64,000 bases of DNA from Indolivaga capnocytophagoides DSM 22835 (GTDB lineage Bacteria > Bacteroidota > Bacteroidia > Bacteroidales > Dysgonomonadaceae), in assembly GCF_000426485.1 (NCBI RefSeq), contig NZ_KE384530.1:47757-111756 (forward strand). Direction: 5' to 3'. The notes under the pieces are model-generated. The model was not told the DNA's origin. It made no database searches and worked only from the letters and a program-made list of their open reading frames with translations. Every line of letters starts with the position of its first letter. Positions within the stretch are counted from its first letter, which is position 1. This document shows positions 9,872-19,555 of the stretch, piece after piece. A program made the translations under genes and the position numbers.

Positions 9872-12800
9872 TTCCTCTTTGCTCTCAGGTTGCTGCCCAT
9901 ATTTTGACGGCGAACATTTATACTGTGTTTTAAAGCATTTACTGAAATAAAAAGGATCTTCGAATCCGACCTTGAATGATACCTCAGACACAGTAAATTG
10001 TCCGGTGAGGAGTAATTCTGCAGCCTTTTTTAATCTCTTTATCTTGATCAGTTCGTTAGGTGAAAGTCCTGTTATACCCTTCACCTTTTTATAGAAGATA
10101 GTCCGGCGGAGTTTCGCCAGTTCTGCGAATTTATCAACAGAGAACTGATAATCGGCAATATGATCATCGAGAATCTTATTGATCAGGTTGTAGAAATCCT
10201 TATCCTTATCTGTTGTGGTGATGAGGTTTCCATCGAAAACATACTCGTTAGAGAAACGTTTTTTGAGGAGTTCCCGTTGTTCTATCAATTTAAAGACCCT
10301 TGCTACAAGATATTTCAGACTGAAAGGTTTCATTATATAGGCATCTGCACCGCTTTGTATTCCTTCGAGCTGATGCTCAATAGATGAATGTGCAGTCAGC
10401 AGGATAATTGGAATATGGCAGGTCTGAAAATCTTCTTTCAGGCAGCGGGTTACTTCAAAGCCGTCCATCTCTGGCATCATTACATCACATATAATCAGGT
10501 CCGGATTGTTTTCTCTTGCCTTTTCGAGTCCTTGCAAGCCATTTTCGGCAGTATCTACCATGAAATGCTTGCTGAATTCGTCCACAAGAAAATTTCGTAT
10601 ATCATCATTATCGTCAATGATTAGCATTTTGTAGTTACCGAGTACGGCATCGTCTATTTCCGGTAATTGCAGATCTGTAGACTCGGAAGGGTATACGACG
10701 TTACTACTGGCTTTTTCTTCTATTATATCTGCATGTGATGAGGAGATAAAGCGGTCTCCTTCATAAATGTCTTTATCGGTAGATAATTCTACATTAAAAA
10801 CAGAACCTCCTCCTTCGTTACTTTCGTACCATATTTTACCTTTGTGTCCTTCTACAAATTCTTTTACGAGAGAGAGTCCTACTCCTGTACCCGAAGATGA
10901 GAAATTGATCTGCATAAATCTGCTGAATAATAGATGCTGCATTTCTTTATCTACTCCTATTCCATTGTCCTTTACTGAAATAAGGCATGTCTTGGTCTCA
11001 GGGTTTGCATTGATTACAAGTTCTATTTTTCCATCTTTAGGTGTAAATTTAAAGGCATTCGACAACAGGTTATAAAGGATTTTGTCTACTTTACGTTTGT
11101 CGATAAACATCTCAAGAGCTTTAATATTATGCGAGAAAGTATAGTTGATGGATTTTTGTGCGGCCACTTCCTGAAATCCGGCATATATATATTCTGAAAA
11201 TGAAATAATATCAGTTTCTTCTAGGTCAAGAGTCAATACATTATTTTGCAGCTTTCTGAATTCGAGCAGCTGATCTATCAATCGGGTAAGTATTATCGAA
11301 TTCCTATTAAGCACATTTACTTGTTTGGCTACCGATTGGGGTACGTCCTGCTGTTCATTCAGATTTTCGACCGCCCCACGAATGAGAGTCAGCGGAGTTC
11401 TGAATTCATGCGAAATATTGGTGAAAAATCTCAACTTGTGATTAGTCAGTTCTTTTTCTATTCTGATGTTATTGTTCAGAATATTGAATTTCAGTGCGAG
11501 TTTAGCCGCTATATAAAGCATAATACCTATTATCAGAATATAGAATATATAAGCATAAGCCGATTTCCATATCGGGGGAGTTATTGTTATCTCCAGCGTG
11601 GTTATCTGTTCATTCCATATGCCATCGCTGTTACTCCCTTTTACCATAAAAGTGTACTGTCCGGGAGGCAGGTTCTTGTATGTGACCGAGTTTACGTTAC
11701 TGGGGATACTCCATTGCTTGTCGTAATTAGTCAGCATATAGCTGTACTTGTTCTTTTGAGGGTCTTTAAGAGCAAGAGTTGCAAATTCGAGAGTAAAGGT
11801 GTTTTCTTTGTAGTTCAGGTGTATCTGGCTGGTATAGCTGATAGCCCGTTTAAGTGGAGAATCTTTTTCTCCGGCTTCAACCTTTTGGCTGTATATAAAG
11901 AAATTCGTCAGAGTTACTGGCGGAACATTCATATTGGGCACAAAAGAATCGGGATTGAACATCAGTAACCCATCGAGGCTTCCCCAGAGCATATTACCGT
12001 TCTCACTGTAAATATTTGCATTCTCGTTAAAGTGGTTTCCGTATGTTTTTTCCGAGAAATAATAAACCATGAAAGAATGGTTTTTTACATCAAATTTGGT
12101 AATGCCGTTTTCACTGCTCACCCAGAGATTATTCTTTTTATCTTCGAGTATGCCTGATATAACATCTCCGGAGAGTCCGTTTTTTGTGGTGTATGCTTCG
12201 AATGAGTCCGTTTTTTCGATGTATTTGTTCAATCCGCCTCCTGCTGTTCCGATCCATATAGTACCTGATTTATCTTCATAGAATGTTTTTATATCATTAC
12301 AGTTCAGTGAATTTTTTTTGTTCAGATCGAGCTGATAGCTGATGTATGCTTTCGGATTCCTGATCAGTTCTTCGGGGTCGAAGCGTATAATTCCGTCGCT
12401 TGTTCCCGCCCATATACGGTTTTTACTATCCTGAAATACATAGCGGATATAACTTTTATTACCCAGATTGTTGAAGAAATGAGTAAATGTAAATCCATCT
12501 TTGGTCGGAGTTGCCAAATTCAGTCCGCCGCCGAATGTACCGACCCACATACGACCTTTATTATCTCTGAAAATGTTGAATATAGAATTGTGGCTCAAGC
12601 CCTTTTTATCGGGAGCATCTTCATTATATTTAGTATGGTATATTTCTTTATGCGTTTTCTGATCGAAAATGTACAATCCGTTTCCCTTAGTTCCCACCCA
12701 GATACGGTGTTGAGAATCTTCAGTCAGTGAATATGGATTCAGATCGGGTTGTATACATGTATTGGACGATAAATTATAGTCATATAGATACAGGCTGCCG

Positions 12801-14179
12801 TTTTTAGTACCTACCCATATGTTATTGTACGAATCTTCGTATATCGTGCGGACATTATTATTCTTACCTATCGATGTTTCTTTTTCAGGACGTATAACCT
12901 GTAATTCGTAATCAGCTTTCACTATTTTTATAATTCCGGCATATTCACTGCCGATCCATATATTTCCGTATTTATCTTCGGTGATCGAAAGCAGGTAATC
13001 CGAAGCCAGACTGTTTTCCGTCGGGCTGTATTTATAATTATCCAGTTTGCCTGTGACGGGATTATAGCAAAAAAGGCCGTTGCCGTACGTTGTTATCCAG
13101 ATCAGATTTTTAGAGTCTATGAATACATTGTAGCGTTCAAGGTCTATAATTTTGGCAATACTGTGAGGTATCAGATTTAATTTTTTTGAGAATTGTGTAG
13201 CCGGATTGAAATACCAAATATTACCCGAATGGTTGTATAGCCACAATCCGTTATTCTTGTCGGTAATCAGTTCTATATTTCCAACCAGTTCGGGGTCGAT
13301 ACCCCATGAAATTTTCCCAAACTGACGGGTATTGGTATTGTACGAAATAATACCAAAGAAACGGGTTACCAGCATCAACTCCGTTTTTGATATGCGCGCA
13401 ATATTGGTAAAACTGTATTGAGGGAGAGGAGCTATAATTTCTTCAAATGTTTTTTTCTTCAGATCGTATTCAACCAATACCGAATTCTCGGTCGATAAAT
13501 ACAGTTTATTGTTCATTTCGATGGCATTCGTAAATGAATATTTATCTTCAAACAATCTTTCGACTTTCTTATCGGGACTTATCTTGAATATCCCTGCCGT
13601 ACCACCGACCCATACTGTCGATTTAGAATCTTCGAGTAGAAATCTGCACTGTTTCTTGTTGATTTGATCCGTTAAAAATGGAGTTGATTTTATTACTCCG
13701 TTCTGCTTCTTTATTAATAAACAGCCGCTGGTATTTCCCCATAACCATATATCGCCGTTACTCGATTCGTAGTAATCGGTATAAAACATGGCGGAATTTT
13801 TATATCCTTCGGGTAAGTAATTTACGAACGAATCGTTTATCGGATCGTAGCAGGTAAATTCGTTCTTGTACGTTTTTATCCAAAGATATCCGTCTTTGTC
13901 CTGAAATACATTCTTGATGCGATTGTCGATAAGGGATTTTGGATTGCCGGGCTGAGGGTTATAAGTGAAAAGCTGATATCCGTCAAATCTGTTCAACCCG
14001 TTTAGTGTTCCTGCCCAGATAAAACCTTTACGGTCTTCGAGGATTGCACGTACCGAGTTTTGAGAAAGTCCGTCTTTTGTGCTTATCTGGCTGAAATAGA
14101 TATTACTTTGTTCAGCAGACCAAAGGGTGTGGACTCCTAAGACAAAGAAAAGAGTTGAGAAAAAGGCTATATGTTTCAT
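9869..14179 (-). CDS. Hybrid two-component system regulator (HTCS) of the RG-I PUL
   Basis: 1436-aa inner-membrane sensor/regulator. In order: signal peptide (1-22); about a dozen Reg_prop propeller repeats of the form KNGLSGDVISGILEDKKNN; a Y_Y_Y domain near 790-860; one membrane helix near 874-897; HisKA with the phospho-acceptor His924 in NISHEFRTPLTLI; HATPase with DNGIGV and GTGVGLSLV; a receiver starting near 1183 with the phospho-acceptor Asp in CDVMMPEMDG (about 1232); and a C-terminal AraC-type HTH (about 1336-1430). Such proteins bind oligosaccharides in the periplasm and activate their PUL. Its place between the GH/CE genes and the SusC/D pairs makes it the likely activator of the RG-I genes. 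The ligand is inferred. Confidence 0.95.
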   Translation of the reverse strand: MKHIAFFSTLFFVLGVHTLWSAEQSNIYFSQISTKDGLSQNSVRAILEDRKGFIWAGTLNGLNRFDGYQLFTYNPQPGNPKSLIDNRIKNVFQDKDGYLWIKTYKNEFTCYDPINDSFVNYLPEGYKNSAMFYTDYYESSNGDIWLWGNTSGCLLIKKQNGVIKSTPFLTDQINKKQCRFLLEDSKSTVWVGGTAGIFKISPDKKVERLFEDKYSFTNAIEMNNKLYLSTENSVLVEYDLKKKTFEEIIAPLPQYSFTNIARISKTELMLVTRFFGIISYNTNTRQFGKISWGIDPELVGNIELITDKNNGLWLYNHSGNIWYFNPATQFSKKLNLIPHSIAKIIDLERYNVFIDSKNLIWITTYGNGLFCYNPVTGKLDNYKYSPTENSLASDYLLSITEDKYGNIWIGSEYAGIIKIVKADYELQVIRPEKETSIGKNNNVRTIYEDSYNNIWVGTKNGSLYLYDYNLSSNTCIQPDLNPYSLTEDSQHRIWVGTKGNGLYIFDQKTHKEIYHTKYNEDAPDKKGLSHNSIFNIFRDNKGRMWVGTFGGGLNLATPTKDGFTFTHFFNNLGNKSYIRYVFQDSKNRIWAGTSDGIIRFDPEELIRNPKAYISYQLDLNKKNSLNCNDIKTFYEDKSGTIWIGTAGGGLNKYIEKTDSFEAYTTKNGLSGDVISGILEDKKNNLWVSSENGITKFDVKNHSFMVYYFSEKTYGNHFNENANIYSENGNMLWGSLDGLLMFNPDSFVPNMNVPPVTLTNFFIYSQKVEAGEKDSPLKRAISYTSQIHLNYKENTFTLEFATLALKDPQKNKYSYMLTNYDKQWSIPSNVNSVTYKNLPPGQYTFMVKGSNSDGIWNEQITTLEITITPPIWKSAYAYIFYILIIGIMLYIAAKLALKFNILNNNIRIEKELTNHKLRFFTNISHEFRTPLTLIRGAVENLNEQQDVPQSVAKQVNVLNRNSIILTRLIDQLLEFRKLQNNVLTLDLEETDIISFSEYIYAGFQEVAAQKSINYTFSHNIKALEMFIDKRKVDKILYNLLSNAFKFTPKDGKIELVINANPETKTCLISVKDNGIGVDKEMQHLLFSRFMQINFSSSGTGVGLSLVKEFVEGHKGKIWYESNEGGGSVFNVELSTDKDIYEGDRFISSSHADIIEEKASSNVVYPSESTDLQLPEIDDAVLGNYKMLIIDDNDDIRNFLVDEFSKHFMVDTAENGLQGLEKARENNPDLIICDVMMPEMDGFEVTRCLKEDFQTCHIPIILLTAHSSIEHQLEGIQSGADAYIMKPFSLKYLVARVFKLIEQRELLKKRFSNEYVFDGNLITTTDKDKDFYNLINKILDDHIADYQFSVDKFAELAKLRRTIFYKKVKGITGLSPNELIKIKRLKKAAELLLTGQFTVSEVSFKVGFEDPFYFSKCFKTQYKCSPSKYGQQPESKEE

Positions 14180-14196
14180 TCTGGTAGTATAAACTT

Positions 14197-14211
14197 AAGG
14201 TCTTAGACCTT
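14197..14211. repeat. GGTC hairpin only, HTCS leader
   Basis: AAGGTC-TTA-GACCTT, a perfect 6-bp stem with a 3-nt loop, 18 nt upstream of the HTCS start codon. No body of the longer repeat is recognisable next to it. Confidence 0.65.
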
Positions 14212-14295
14212 TCATTTGAAGGTAAAATAATCTCTGTATACTCAAAAATAATAAAAATAGCTTTTCATGTACTCTGTTTGACAATATTTCCATGT

Positions 14296-14313
14296 ATGTG
14301 AACTAATTCACAT
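14296..14313. promoter_or_regulatory. CRP-like palindrome TGTGA-N6-TCACA
   Basis: ATGTGAACTAATTCACAT is a perfect 7+7 inverted repeat with a 4-nt centre. It contains the exact half-sites TGTGA and TCACA at the 6-nt spacing known for the CRP/FNR family. It lies 117 nt upstream of the HTCS start and about 130 nt upstream of the sulfatase promoter boxes. Binding by a CRP-family protein is inference. Confidence 0.45.
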
Positions 14314-14443
14314 GCCCTTTACTGCATTGCTGTAGGTGGAATGTCTGTATTGATATTTACACTTTTACGGTGAAAAGCTTATTTTCAGACCTGTCTTTAA
14401 GATTTTTATTGTCTAAATAGACATCAAAATGAACTATTTTACA

Positions 14444-14473
14444 TTTGCCGGAAATATTCAAACTGTAATTTTG
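14444..14473 (+). promoter_or_regulatory. Bacteroidetes-type promoter for the sulfatase
   Basis: TTTG at 14444-14447, an 18-nt spacer, then TAATTTTG at 14466-14473 match the -33 TTTG and -7 TAnnTTTG consensus. Transcription would start near 14480, giving a leader of about 130 nt that carries the repeat copy at 14500-14570. Confidence 0.55.
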
Positions 14474-14499
14474 TAACACAGTATGCATCAGAAGCTATA

Positions 14500-14570
14500 T
14501 TAATGAGGCGTTTGAAATGATAATCGACTGCTGTTGTCCTCATTAAGTCAATAAAAGTCTGTGACCTTAT
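14500..14570 (+). repeat. GGTC-hairpin repeat, diverged copy, forward
   Basis: It ends AATAAAAGTCTGTGACCTTA (stem partly decayed, AGTC/GAC) after CATTAAGTCAATAAAA, which matches the 3' part of the copy at 59743-59835. It lies about 42 nt before the sulfatase start. Confidence 0.6.
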
Positions 14571-14611
14571 ATTTAAAAACACATCAAAGTTGTACCTAAA
14601 ATCGAAAACAT

Positions 14612-16015
14612 ATGAAACTGCCCATAATCAGTATACTCGGAACTGCATCGGCTTTTGCCGGAATGGTATCTCCTGTTTATTCCGAGGGAAAAGGAGGTGA
14701 TGATAACAAACAACAACCGAATATCTTGTTTATTCTTGCCGATGACATGGGGTATGGTGATCTGGGATGCTTTGGTAATAGAATTATTCAGACAAAAGCA
14801 ATTGATCAGCTCGCTGAAGAGGGAGTAACTTTCACAAACAGCTATGCAGGAGCAAGTGTGTCTTCTCCATCCCGTTGTTCTTTGATGACAGGTCTACATT
14901 CGGGGCATTCACGCATTCGGGGCAACATGTGCAGAACCGGAGGTATTGTTGGTGAACGTGAAGGAATGGGGACTGTGAGACGTATTAATCTGATGCCGCA
15001 GGATTCAACAATAGCAAATGTGTTGTCGAATAACGGATATGTAACATGTTTGGTCAATAAATGGCATCTGGACGGATTTGATCCTGCAGCAGGACCTTTA
15101 GACCGCGGATTTGATGAGTTTTACGGATGGCTTATAAGAGAACCCGAAAGTCATAACTACTACCCTTCGAAAAGATGGCGTAACCGTGAAGAATATACAA
15201 TTGAAGCAAATTTGAACGGGAGTCATGTTGATCACAATACGGATAGAGCAACAGATGAGGCTATAGATTTTCTGCGCAGGCAAAAAGACCATAAGTTCTT
15301 TTTATATCTGGCCTATAATGTTCCTCATGTTCCATTGGACAGCAAATCGTGGGGTATTTACCAAAATGCCGATATGTCACCCAATGATAAATCATATGCC
15401 GCACTGATAACCCATATGGATGAATCGATTGCTAAGGTATTGGACGAACTGAAATCTTTAGGCTTGGATGATAATACGATTGTGATATTTGCTTCCGATA
15501 ATGGAGGGGCTAAAGCTGCTAAAACCGATAAACTTGTACTGAACGGTGACCTCAAAGGCTGGAAAGGCGAATTGTATGAAGGGGGCATTAGGGTGCCTTT
15601 GATAATACGCATGCCCGACCGAAAAAATGCAGGTTCAACTTCTGATTATCCATGTTATTTTCCGGATCTTTTTTCAACAATGGTAGATATGGCTCAAGCA
15701 AACACAACACTAAAAACGGATGGTTTGAGCATTTGTCAGGAAATAAACGCTCCGGGAATAATGCCTCGGGATCAGAGATATCTGTATTGGGAACAATATC
15801 CATCAAAAGGTATTTCTCAGGCAGTAAGATGGGGTGACTGGAAGCTTATCAGGCAGAACAAAGAAAAAGAGATAGAATTGTATAACCTTAAAACTGATAT
15901 AAAAGAGACGAATAATGTGGCTGCAATGTATCCCGAAATTGTGTCTCGCTTATCAGGCTATTTTAACGAGGCTCATACCGAGTCGGATAATTGGCCTGTA
16001 GAATTTGTGGAATAA
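14612..16015 (+). CDS. Exported serine-type sulfatase (S1 family)
   Basis: 467 aa, signal peptide at about 1-24. The alkaline-phosphatase-superfamily fold is shown by ILADDMGYGD (metal-binding Asp44-Asp45), the maturation motif S-S-P-S-R with Ser84 in the place of the usual Cys, IVIFASDNGG near 295, and KGELYEGGIRVPLI near 325. A Ser at the first position means formylglycine would have to be made by an anSME-type radical-SAM enzyme, which is not in this window. The substrate sulfate ester is unknown. Sulfatases are not expected for plant RG-I, so the target may be a sulfated pectin-like or marine/host glycan, or the gene may really be a phosphodiesterase-like member. It is not clearly in an operon with the susC gene 284 nt downstream. 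Confidence 0.85.
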   Translation: MKLPIISILGTASAFAGMVSPVYSEGKGGDDNKQQPNILFILADDMGYGDLGCFGNRIIQTKAIDQLAEEGVTFTNSYAGASVSSPSRCSLMTGLHSGHSRIRGNMCRTGGIVGEREGMGTVRRINLMPQDSTIANVLSNNGYVTCLVNKWHLDGFDPAAGPLDRGFDEFYGWLIREPESHNYYPSKRWRNREEYTIEANLNGSHVDHNTDRATDEAIDFLRRQKDHKFFLYLAYNVPHVPLDSKSWGIYQNADMSPNDKSYAALITHMDESIAKVLDELKSLGLDDNTIVIFASDNGGAKAAKTDKLVLNGDLKGWKGELYEGGIRVPLIIRMPDRKNAGSTSDYPCYFPDLFSTMVDMAQANTTLKTDGLSICQEINAPGIMPRDQRYLYWEQYPSKGISQAVRWGDWKLIRQNKEKEIELYNLKTDIKETNNVAAMYPEIVSRLSGYFNEAHTESDNWPVEFVE

Positions 16016-16102
16016 TTGTGTATTTCGGATTTCAGACAAATTCTCATTCAATAATATTCTTTAAATTTTTATACTTATTTACTTGATCAGAAATACACAG
16101 TT

Positions 16103-16135
16103 ATTACTTTAAATACTGACTATTATTTATAACAA
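16103..16135 (-). repeat. Remnant of the GGTC-hairpin repeat body
   Basis: Read on the minus strand, this stretch gives ATAATAGTCAGTATTTAAAG followed by TAATAACTG, like the 5' body of the reverse copies at 21469-21559 and 42747-42843. No hairpin end is recognisable here. Weak call. Confidence 0.35.
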
Positions 16136-16167
16136 AGGGCGATCTCGTAATATTTAATAATTTGTAA

Positions 16168-16213
16168 CGGGAGTGTATCAAAAATCAGTTATCCGGTGTT
16201 TGATATACCCTCC
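16168..16213. promoter_or_regulatory. Imperfect inverted repeat upstream of first susC
   Basis: GGGAGTGTATCAAA (16168-16181) can pair with TTTGATATACCCTCC (16199-16213) apart from one mismatch and wobbles. No T-run follows, so it is not a classical terminator. It could be an attenuator or operator in the sulfatase-susC gap. Confidence 0.3.
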
Positions 16214-16272
16214 TCAACTCTCCTCAGCACATTTCATTTAAAGGGATATATAATCTTACAGACAAACACTTT

Positions 16273-16299
16273 AATCACACTTTTAAATTTAATATCTAC
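16273..16299 (+). promoter_or_regulatory. Leader conserved before both RG-I susC genes
   Basis: AATCACACTTTTAAATTTAA plus TATCTAC precedes the first susC. Nearly the same stretch (AATCACATTTTTAAATTTTA plus ATACCTAA, 21604-21631) precedes the second. The match continues into the coding sequence, so this is either shared leader function or the edge of a duplication. Confidence 0.5.
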
Positions 16300-19200
16300 A
16301 TGAAGAATTCACGAAGAAAGCTTTTTGAAGCAAGAAGTTTATTGGCTGCATTATTCTTGTGCATGTCGATTATGGTATTTGCCCAGACGAAAACTATTAC
16401 CGGTACGGTGGTAGACGAGAAGGGTGAATCCATTATAGGAGCTACAGTTTCGGTGAAAGGAACAACCACCGGAACCATGACAGATCTAGATGGAAAATTT
16501 TCCATTAGTGTTAATAATAATGATGTACTGACTGTGTCTTATGTCGGATATGCAGAGCAATCTGTATCTATAGCCGGAAAAAATGAGATCAGGATTGTAA
16601 TGAAAGAGGACTCCCATGTATTAGACGAATTTGTGGTCATAGGATATGGCGTGGTGAAGAAAAGCGATCTTACCGGTGCTGTATCCAAAATGAATGCCGA
16701 AAGTATTGGGGAGAGACCATTGGCCCGTGTCGAATCGGCGTTGCAAGGGTCGATGCCGGGTATTACCGTAAGAACTATAACCGGAGAGCCTGGGCAGGAT
16801 ATGCAGATAAGGGTGCGTGGAGCTGCGTCTGTTAGTGCAAGCTCAGACCCTTTATATGTGATCGATGGAGTTCCGAGTAGTACACTTGTCGGATTGAATC
16901 CTTCGGATATTCAGTCCATGGAAGTGCTGAAAGATGCTGCGTCTGCTGCCATCTATGGATCGAGAGGATCGAACGGTGTAATTATGGTAACAACAAAAAA
17001 AGGAAAATCGGGCAAAACAAAGGTTTCATTCTCGGCTTCTTATGGTATTCAGATGCTCCAAAATAAACTGGATTTACTATCCGGCGAGGAGTGGATTGAT
17101 TTTTATACAAGATATAATGATGCAAATTATCTGAATCTGGCAAAAAATAATAAAGTCACAAATGCTTCTATTAAAGATGATAATGCGACCCGACTGAAAA
17201 ATATAGGAGCGAAAAATCCCAATTATTCGGTTATTCTGGATGATCGCTGGCAGCATTATCTGAGTCCCGAGATGGTTGCAAGCCATACATTCGGAGCTAC
17301 TGACGAAAGACTGGCAATGTTAGACTGGCAGGACAATTTTTACCGTACAGCTCCGGTTATGGATTATAATATCAACTTGTCGGGAGGAAATGATAATACG
17401 ACTTACTTGTTTTCGCTGGGTTATTTTGATCAGGATGGTATTGCAACGGGTACAGGATATAAAAGATTTACATTAAGAGCTAACATTGATTCGAAGATAA
17501 ACAAATGGCTGAGTGTAGGGATGAAACTGGCTCCATCTTATTCGATAAAGGATGGAGCGGGACGAGCCAACGGAAAAGACAGTGAGGCTCACCGAGTATT
17601 GGCGTCATCGCCTGTCAGCCCATCGGATGTTGGTTATAATACTAATATAGAACCTAACGACCGTTATCCTTGGGCAGGGTCTTCTTCGAGCCCGACTGCG
17701 GTTATGAAAAGAAATAAACGCCGTGATTATGATGCTCGTGTATCGGCGATAGGATACATTCGTGTAAATCCGCTGGAAGGGTTGCAGGTCGAAGGTACTG
17801 CCTCTACAACTTATACCGACCTGGATGGACAGACCTATTCTTATTCGGATGTAACAGGTAACTGGAATCTGGGAGAGGGGGTAAATTCATCAGGAGGGCA
17901 TAATACCCGCCGTAAGTTTGATAATACACTGCTACAATTAGTTGCTAATTATAATAAGTCATTTAACGAAAAGCACAACCTTACATTGATGGCAGGTATG
18001 TCGACAGAGCAAAATCAATGGGGTTTTGAAACGAACCAAAGTTTTAACAAGCCTTTCCCGAATGATGCGATTGATGGGTCTTTCGATGGAAACAATCTCC
18101 CTATTGGTACAGACAAAGTAACAGAACTGACTCCCGACCGATTGGTTTCGTATTTCGGACGTGTGCAATACGACTATATGGGGCGTTATCTGCTGTCGGC
18201 AAGTGTGCGCCGAGATGGAGGTTCCGTATTCGGCAGCCAAAATCGCTGGGGTACTTTTCCCGCACTATCTGCGGCATGGAAAGTATCGGAGGAAAGTTTC
18301 TTCAAAGGTCTCAATATCTCTAATGTGATCGATCAGTTTAAGTTGCGTGTCAGTTATGGAGCAACCGGAAATAAGCAGATTAATGGAACCAACGCTTATA
18401 CCTTGTTGTCTTCGGTAATGTATGCAGGGGCTAACGGATATAGTCCTAGTTCTCTCGGAAACTCTAATTTAGGATGGGAAAAAGCCAATAGTACGGATTT
18501 GGCTTTTGACTTGTCGATGTTTAATAACCGTATCCAAATGTCGGTTGACTGGTATACAAAAAACACGAAAGACCTGTTATATGAAGTACCTATACCTTTG
18601 GCATCAGGTTACGGTACTTATTGGGATAATCTGGGTAATATAAAAAATAACGGATTCGAGTTTGAATTGACTACTCATAATATAAATAAAGGATTGTTTA
18701 AATGGTCTACCACTTTTAATTTCTCTTACAATCAGAACGAAGTGAAGTTATTAGGTATAGATGATACTCCTATTTATTCCGGATTCGATAAAAGTAACTT
18801 CTCGAACGTATTGGAAGTCGGTCGCCCGATCAATACATTCTATATGTATGAGGCCGTTGGAGTATGGATGAGTCAGAAAGAAATTGACGATTTTAGCGCT
18901 GCTCATGGAGGAAAAGCCGTTACTTTTAGTGGAAAGCAGATCAAGCCCGGTGATATAAGGTATCGTGATGTAGATGGCAGCGGTGATTTCACGACGGATG
19001 ATAAAACTTATCTGGGAAGCCCGACTCCAAAGTGTACGTATGGTATGACCAATACATTCAGTTATAAAGATTTCGATTTATCGATATTACTGACTGCCCA
19101 GACCGGAGGTAAAATATTGGGGCTGATCGGGCGAGCGATAGATCGTCCGGGGCAAGGACCCAGCACCAATGCCTTTGCCCACTGGAAAAATGCCTGGTGG

Positions 19201-19542
19201 TCGGAAGAAAATCCGGGAGACGGGAAAACACCTTATCCGCTAAGTACAACCACCGGAGCAACAATTGACTCGCGTTGGTTATATTCCTCAGACTATTTAT
19301 CTATTAAGAATATTACACTGGGATATAATGTTCCTATAAATAAAAGTATTATATCCAATGCCAGGGTATATTTCTCTGCCGAGAATCTGGCAACATTTAC
19401 TTCTTATGACGGAGGATATTCACCCGAAGCTTCTAATTCGGGCTCGAGTTCGGCTCCCGGAGGCTCTGCTGCCTTGGGACTTGATTACAGCAGTTATCCT
19501 TTGGCTCGTACATTTACAATCGGTTTAAATCTTACTTTTTAA
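16300..19542 (+). CDS. SusC-like TonB-dependent transporter 1
   Basis: 1080-aa outer-membrane importer, expected to take up RG-I oligosaccharides with the SusD lipoprotein encoded 13 nt downstream. Signal peptide to about residue 28 (FAQ); CarboxypepD_reg-like domain at about 32-110 (GTVVDEKGESIIGATVSVKG, YVGYAEQSV); TonB-box-like EFVVIGYGVVKKSDLTGAV near 115; plug with SDIQSMEVLKDAASAAIYGS; a long 22-strand-type barrel; and a terminal Phe (TIGLNLTF). The first 120 residues or so are nearly the same as in the second SusC, while the barrels differ. Expression is likely driven by the HTCS. No confident promoter was seen. Confidence 0.95.
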   Translation: MKNSRRKLFEARSLLAALFLCMSIMVFAQTKTITGTVVDEKGESIIGATVSVKGTTTGTMTDLDGKFSISVNNNDVLTVSYVGYAEQSVSIAGKNEIRIVMKEDSHVLDEFVVIGYGVVKKSDLTGAVSKMNAESIGERPLARVESALQGSMPGITVRTITGEPGQDMQIRVRGAASVSASSDPLYVIDGVPSSTLVGLNPSDIQSMEVLKDAASAAIYGSRGSNGVIMVTTKKGKSGKTKVSFSASYGIQMLQNKLDLLSGEEWIDFYTRYNDANYLNLAKNNKVTNASIKDDNATRLKNIGAKNPNYSVILDDRWQHYLSPEMVASHTFGATDERLAMLDWQDNFYRTAPVMDYNINLSGGNDNTTYLFSLGYFDQDGIATGTGYKRFTLRANIDSKINKWLSVGMKLAPSYSIKDGAGRANGKDSEAHRVLASSPVSPSDVGYNTNIEPNDRYPWAGSSSSPTAVMKRNKRRDYDARVSAIGYIRVNPLEGLQVEGTASTTYTDLDGQTYSYSDVTGNWNLGEGVNSSGGHNTRRKFDNTLLQLVANYNKSFNEKHNLTLMAGMSTEQNQWGFETNQSFNKPFPNDAIDGSFDGNNLPIGTDKVTELTPDRLVSYFGRVQYDYMGRYLLSASVRRDGGSVFGSQNRWGTFPALSAAWKVSEESFFKGLNISNVIDQFKLRVSYGATGNKQINGTNAYTLLSSVMYAGANGYSPSSLGNSNLGWEKANSTDLAFDLSMFNNRIQMSVDWYTKNTKDLLYEVPIPLASGYGTYWDNLGNIKNNGFEFELTTHNINKGLFKWSTTFNFSYNQNEVKLLGIDDTPIYSGFDKSNFSNVLEVGRPINTFYMYEAVGVWMSQKEIDDFSAAHGGKAVTFSGKQIKPGDIRYRDVDGSGDFTTDDKTYLGSPTPKCTYGMTNTFSYKDFDLSILLTAQTGGKILGLIGRAIDRPGQGPSTNAFAHWKNAWWSEENPGDGKTPYPLSTTTGATIDSRWLYSSDYLSIKNITLGYNVPINKSIISNARVYFSAENLATFTSYDGGYSPEASNSGSSSAPGGSAALGLDYSSYPLARTFTIGLNLTF

Positions 19543-19555
19543 AAAAGAAGAAGTT

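Larger units (their letters stand above)
14180..14611. other. Divergent regulatory region between HTCS and sulfatase
   Basis: No gene is visible. It holds a GGTC hairpin 18 nt before the HTCS start (14197-14211), a CRP-like palindrome (14296-14313), a well-spaced plus-strand promoter (14444-14473) and a repeat copy in the sulfatase leader (14500-14570). CAAAAATA at 14243-14250 (TATTTTTG on the minus strand) is a possible HTCS -7 box. Confidence 0.5.

Noticed and set aside
11246..11968. 240-codon open frame antisense to the HTCS gene
   Set aside because: The minus-strand protein has unbroken domain structure across this stretch, and the antisense frame has biased, low-complexity composition typical of a shadow.
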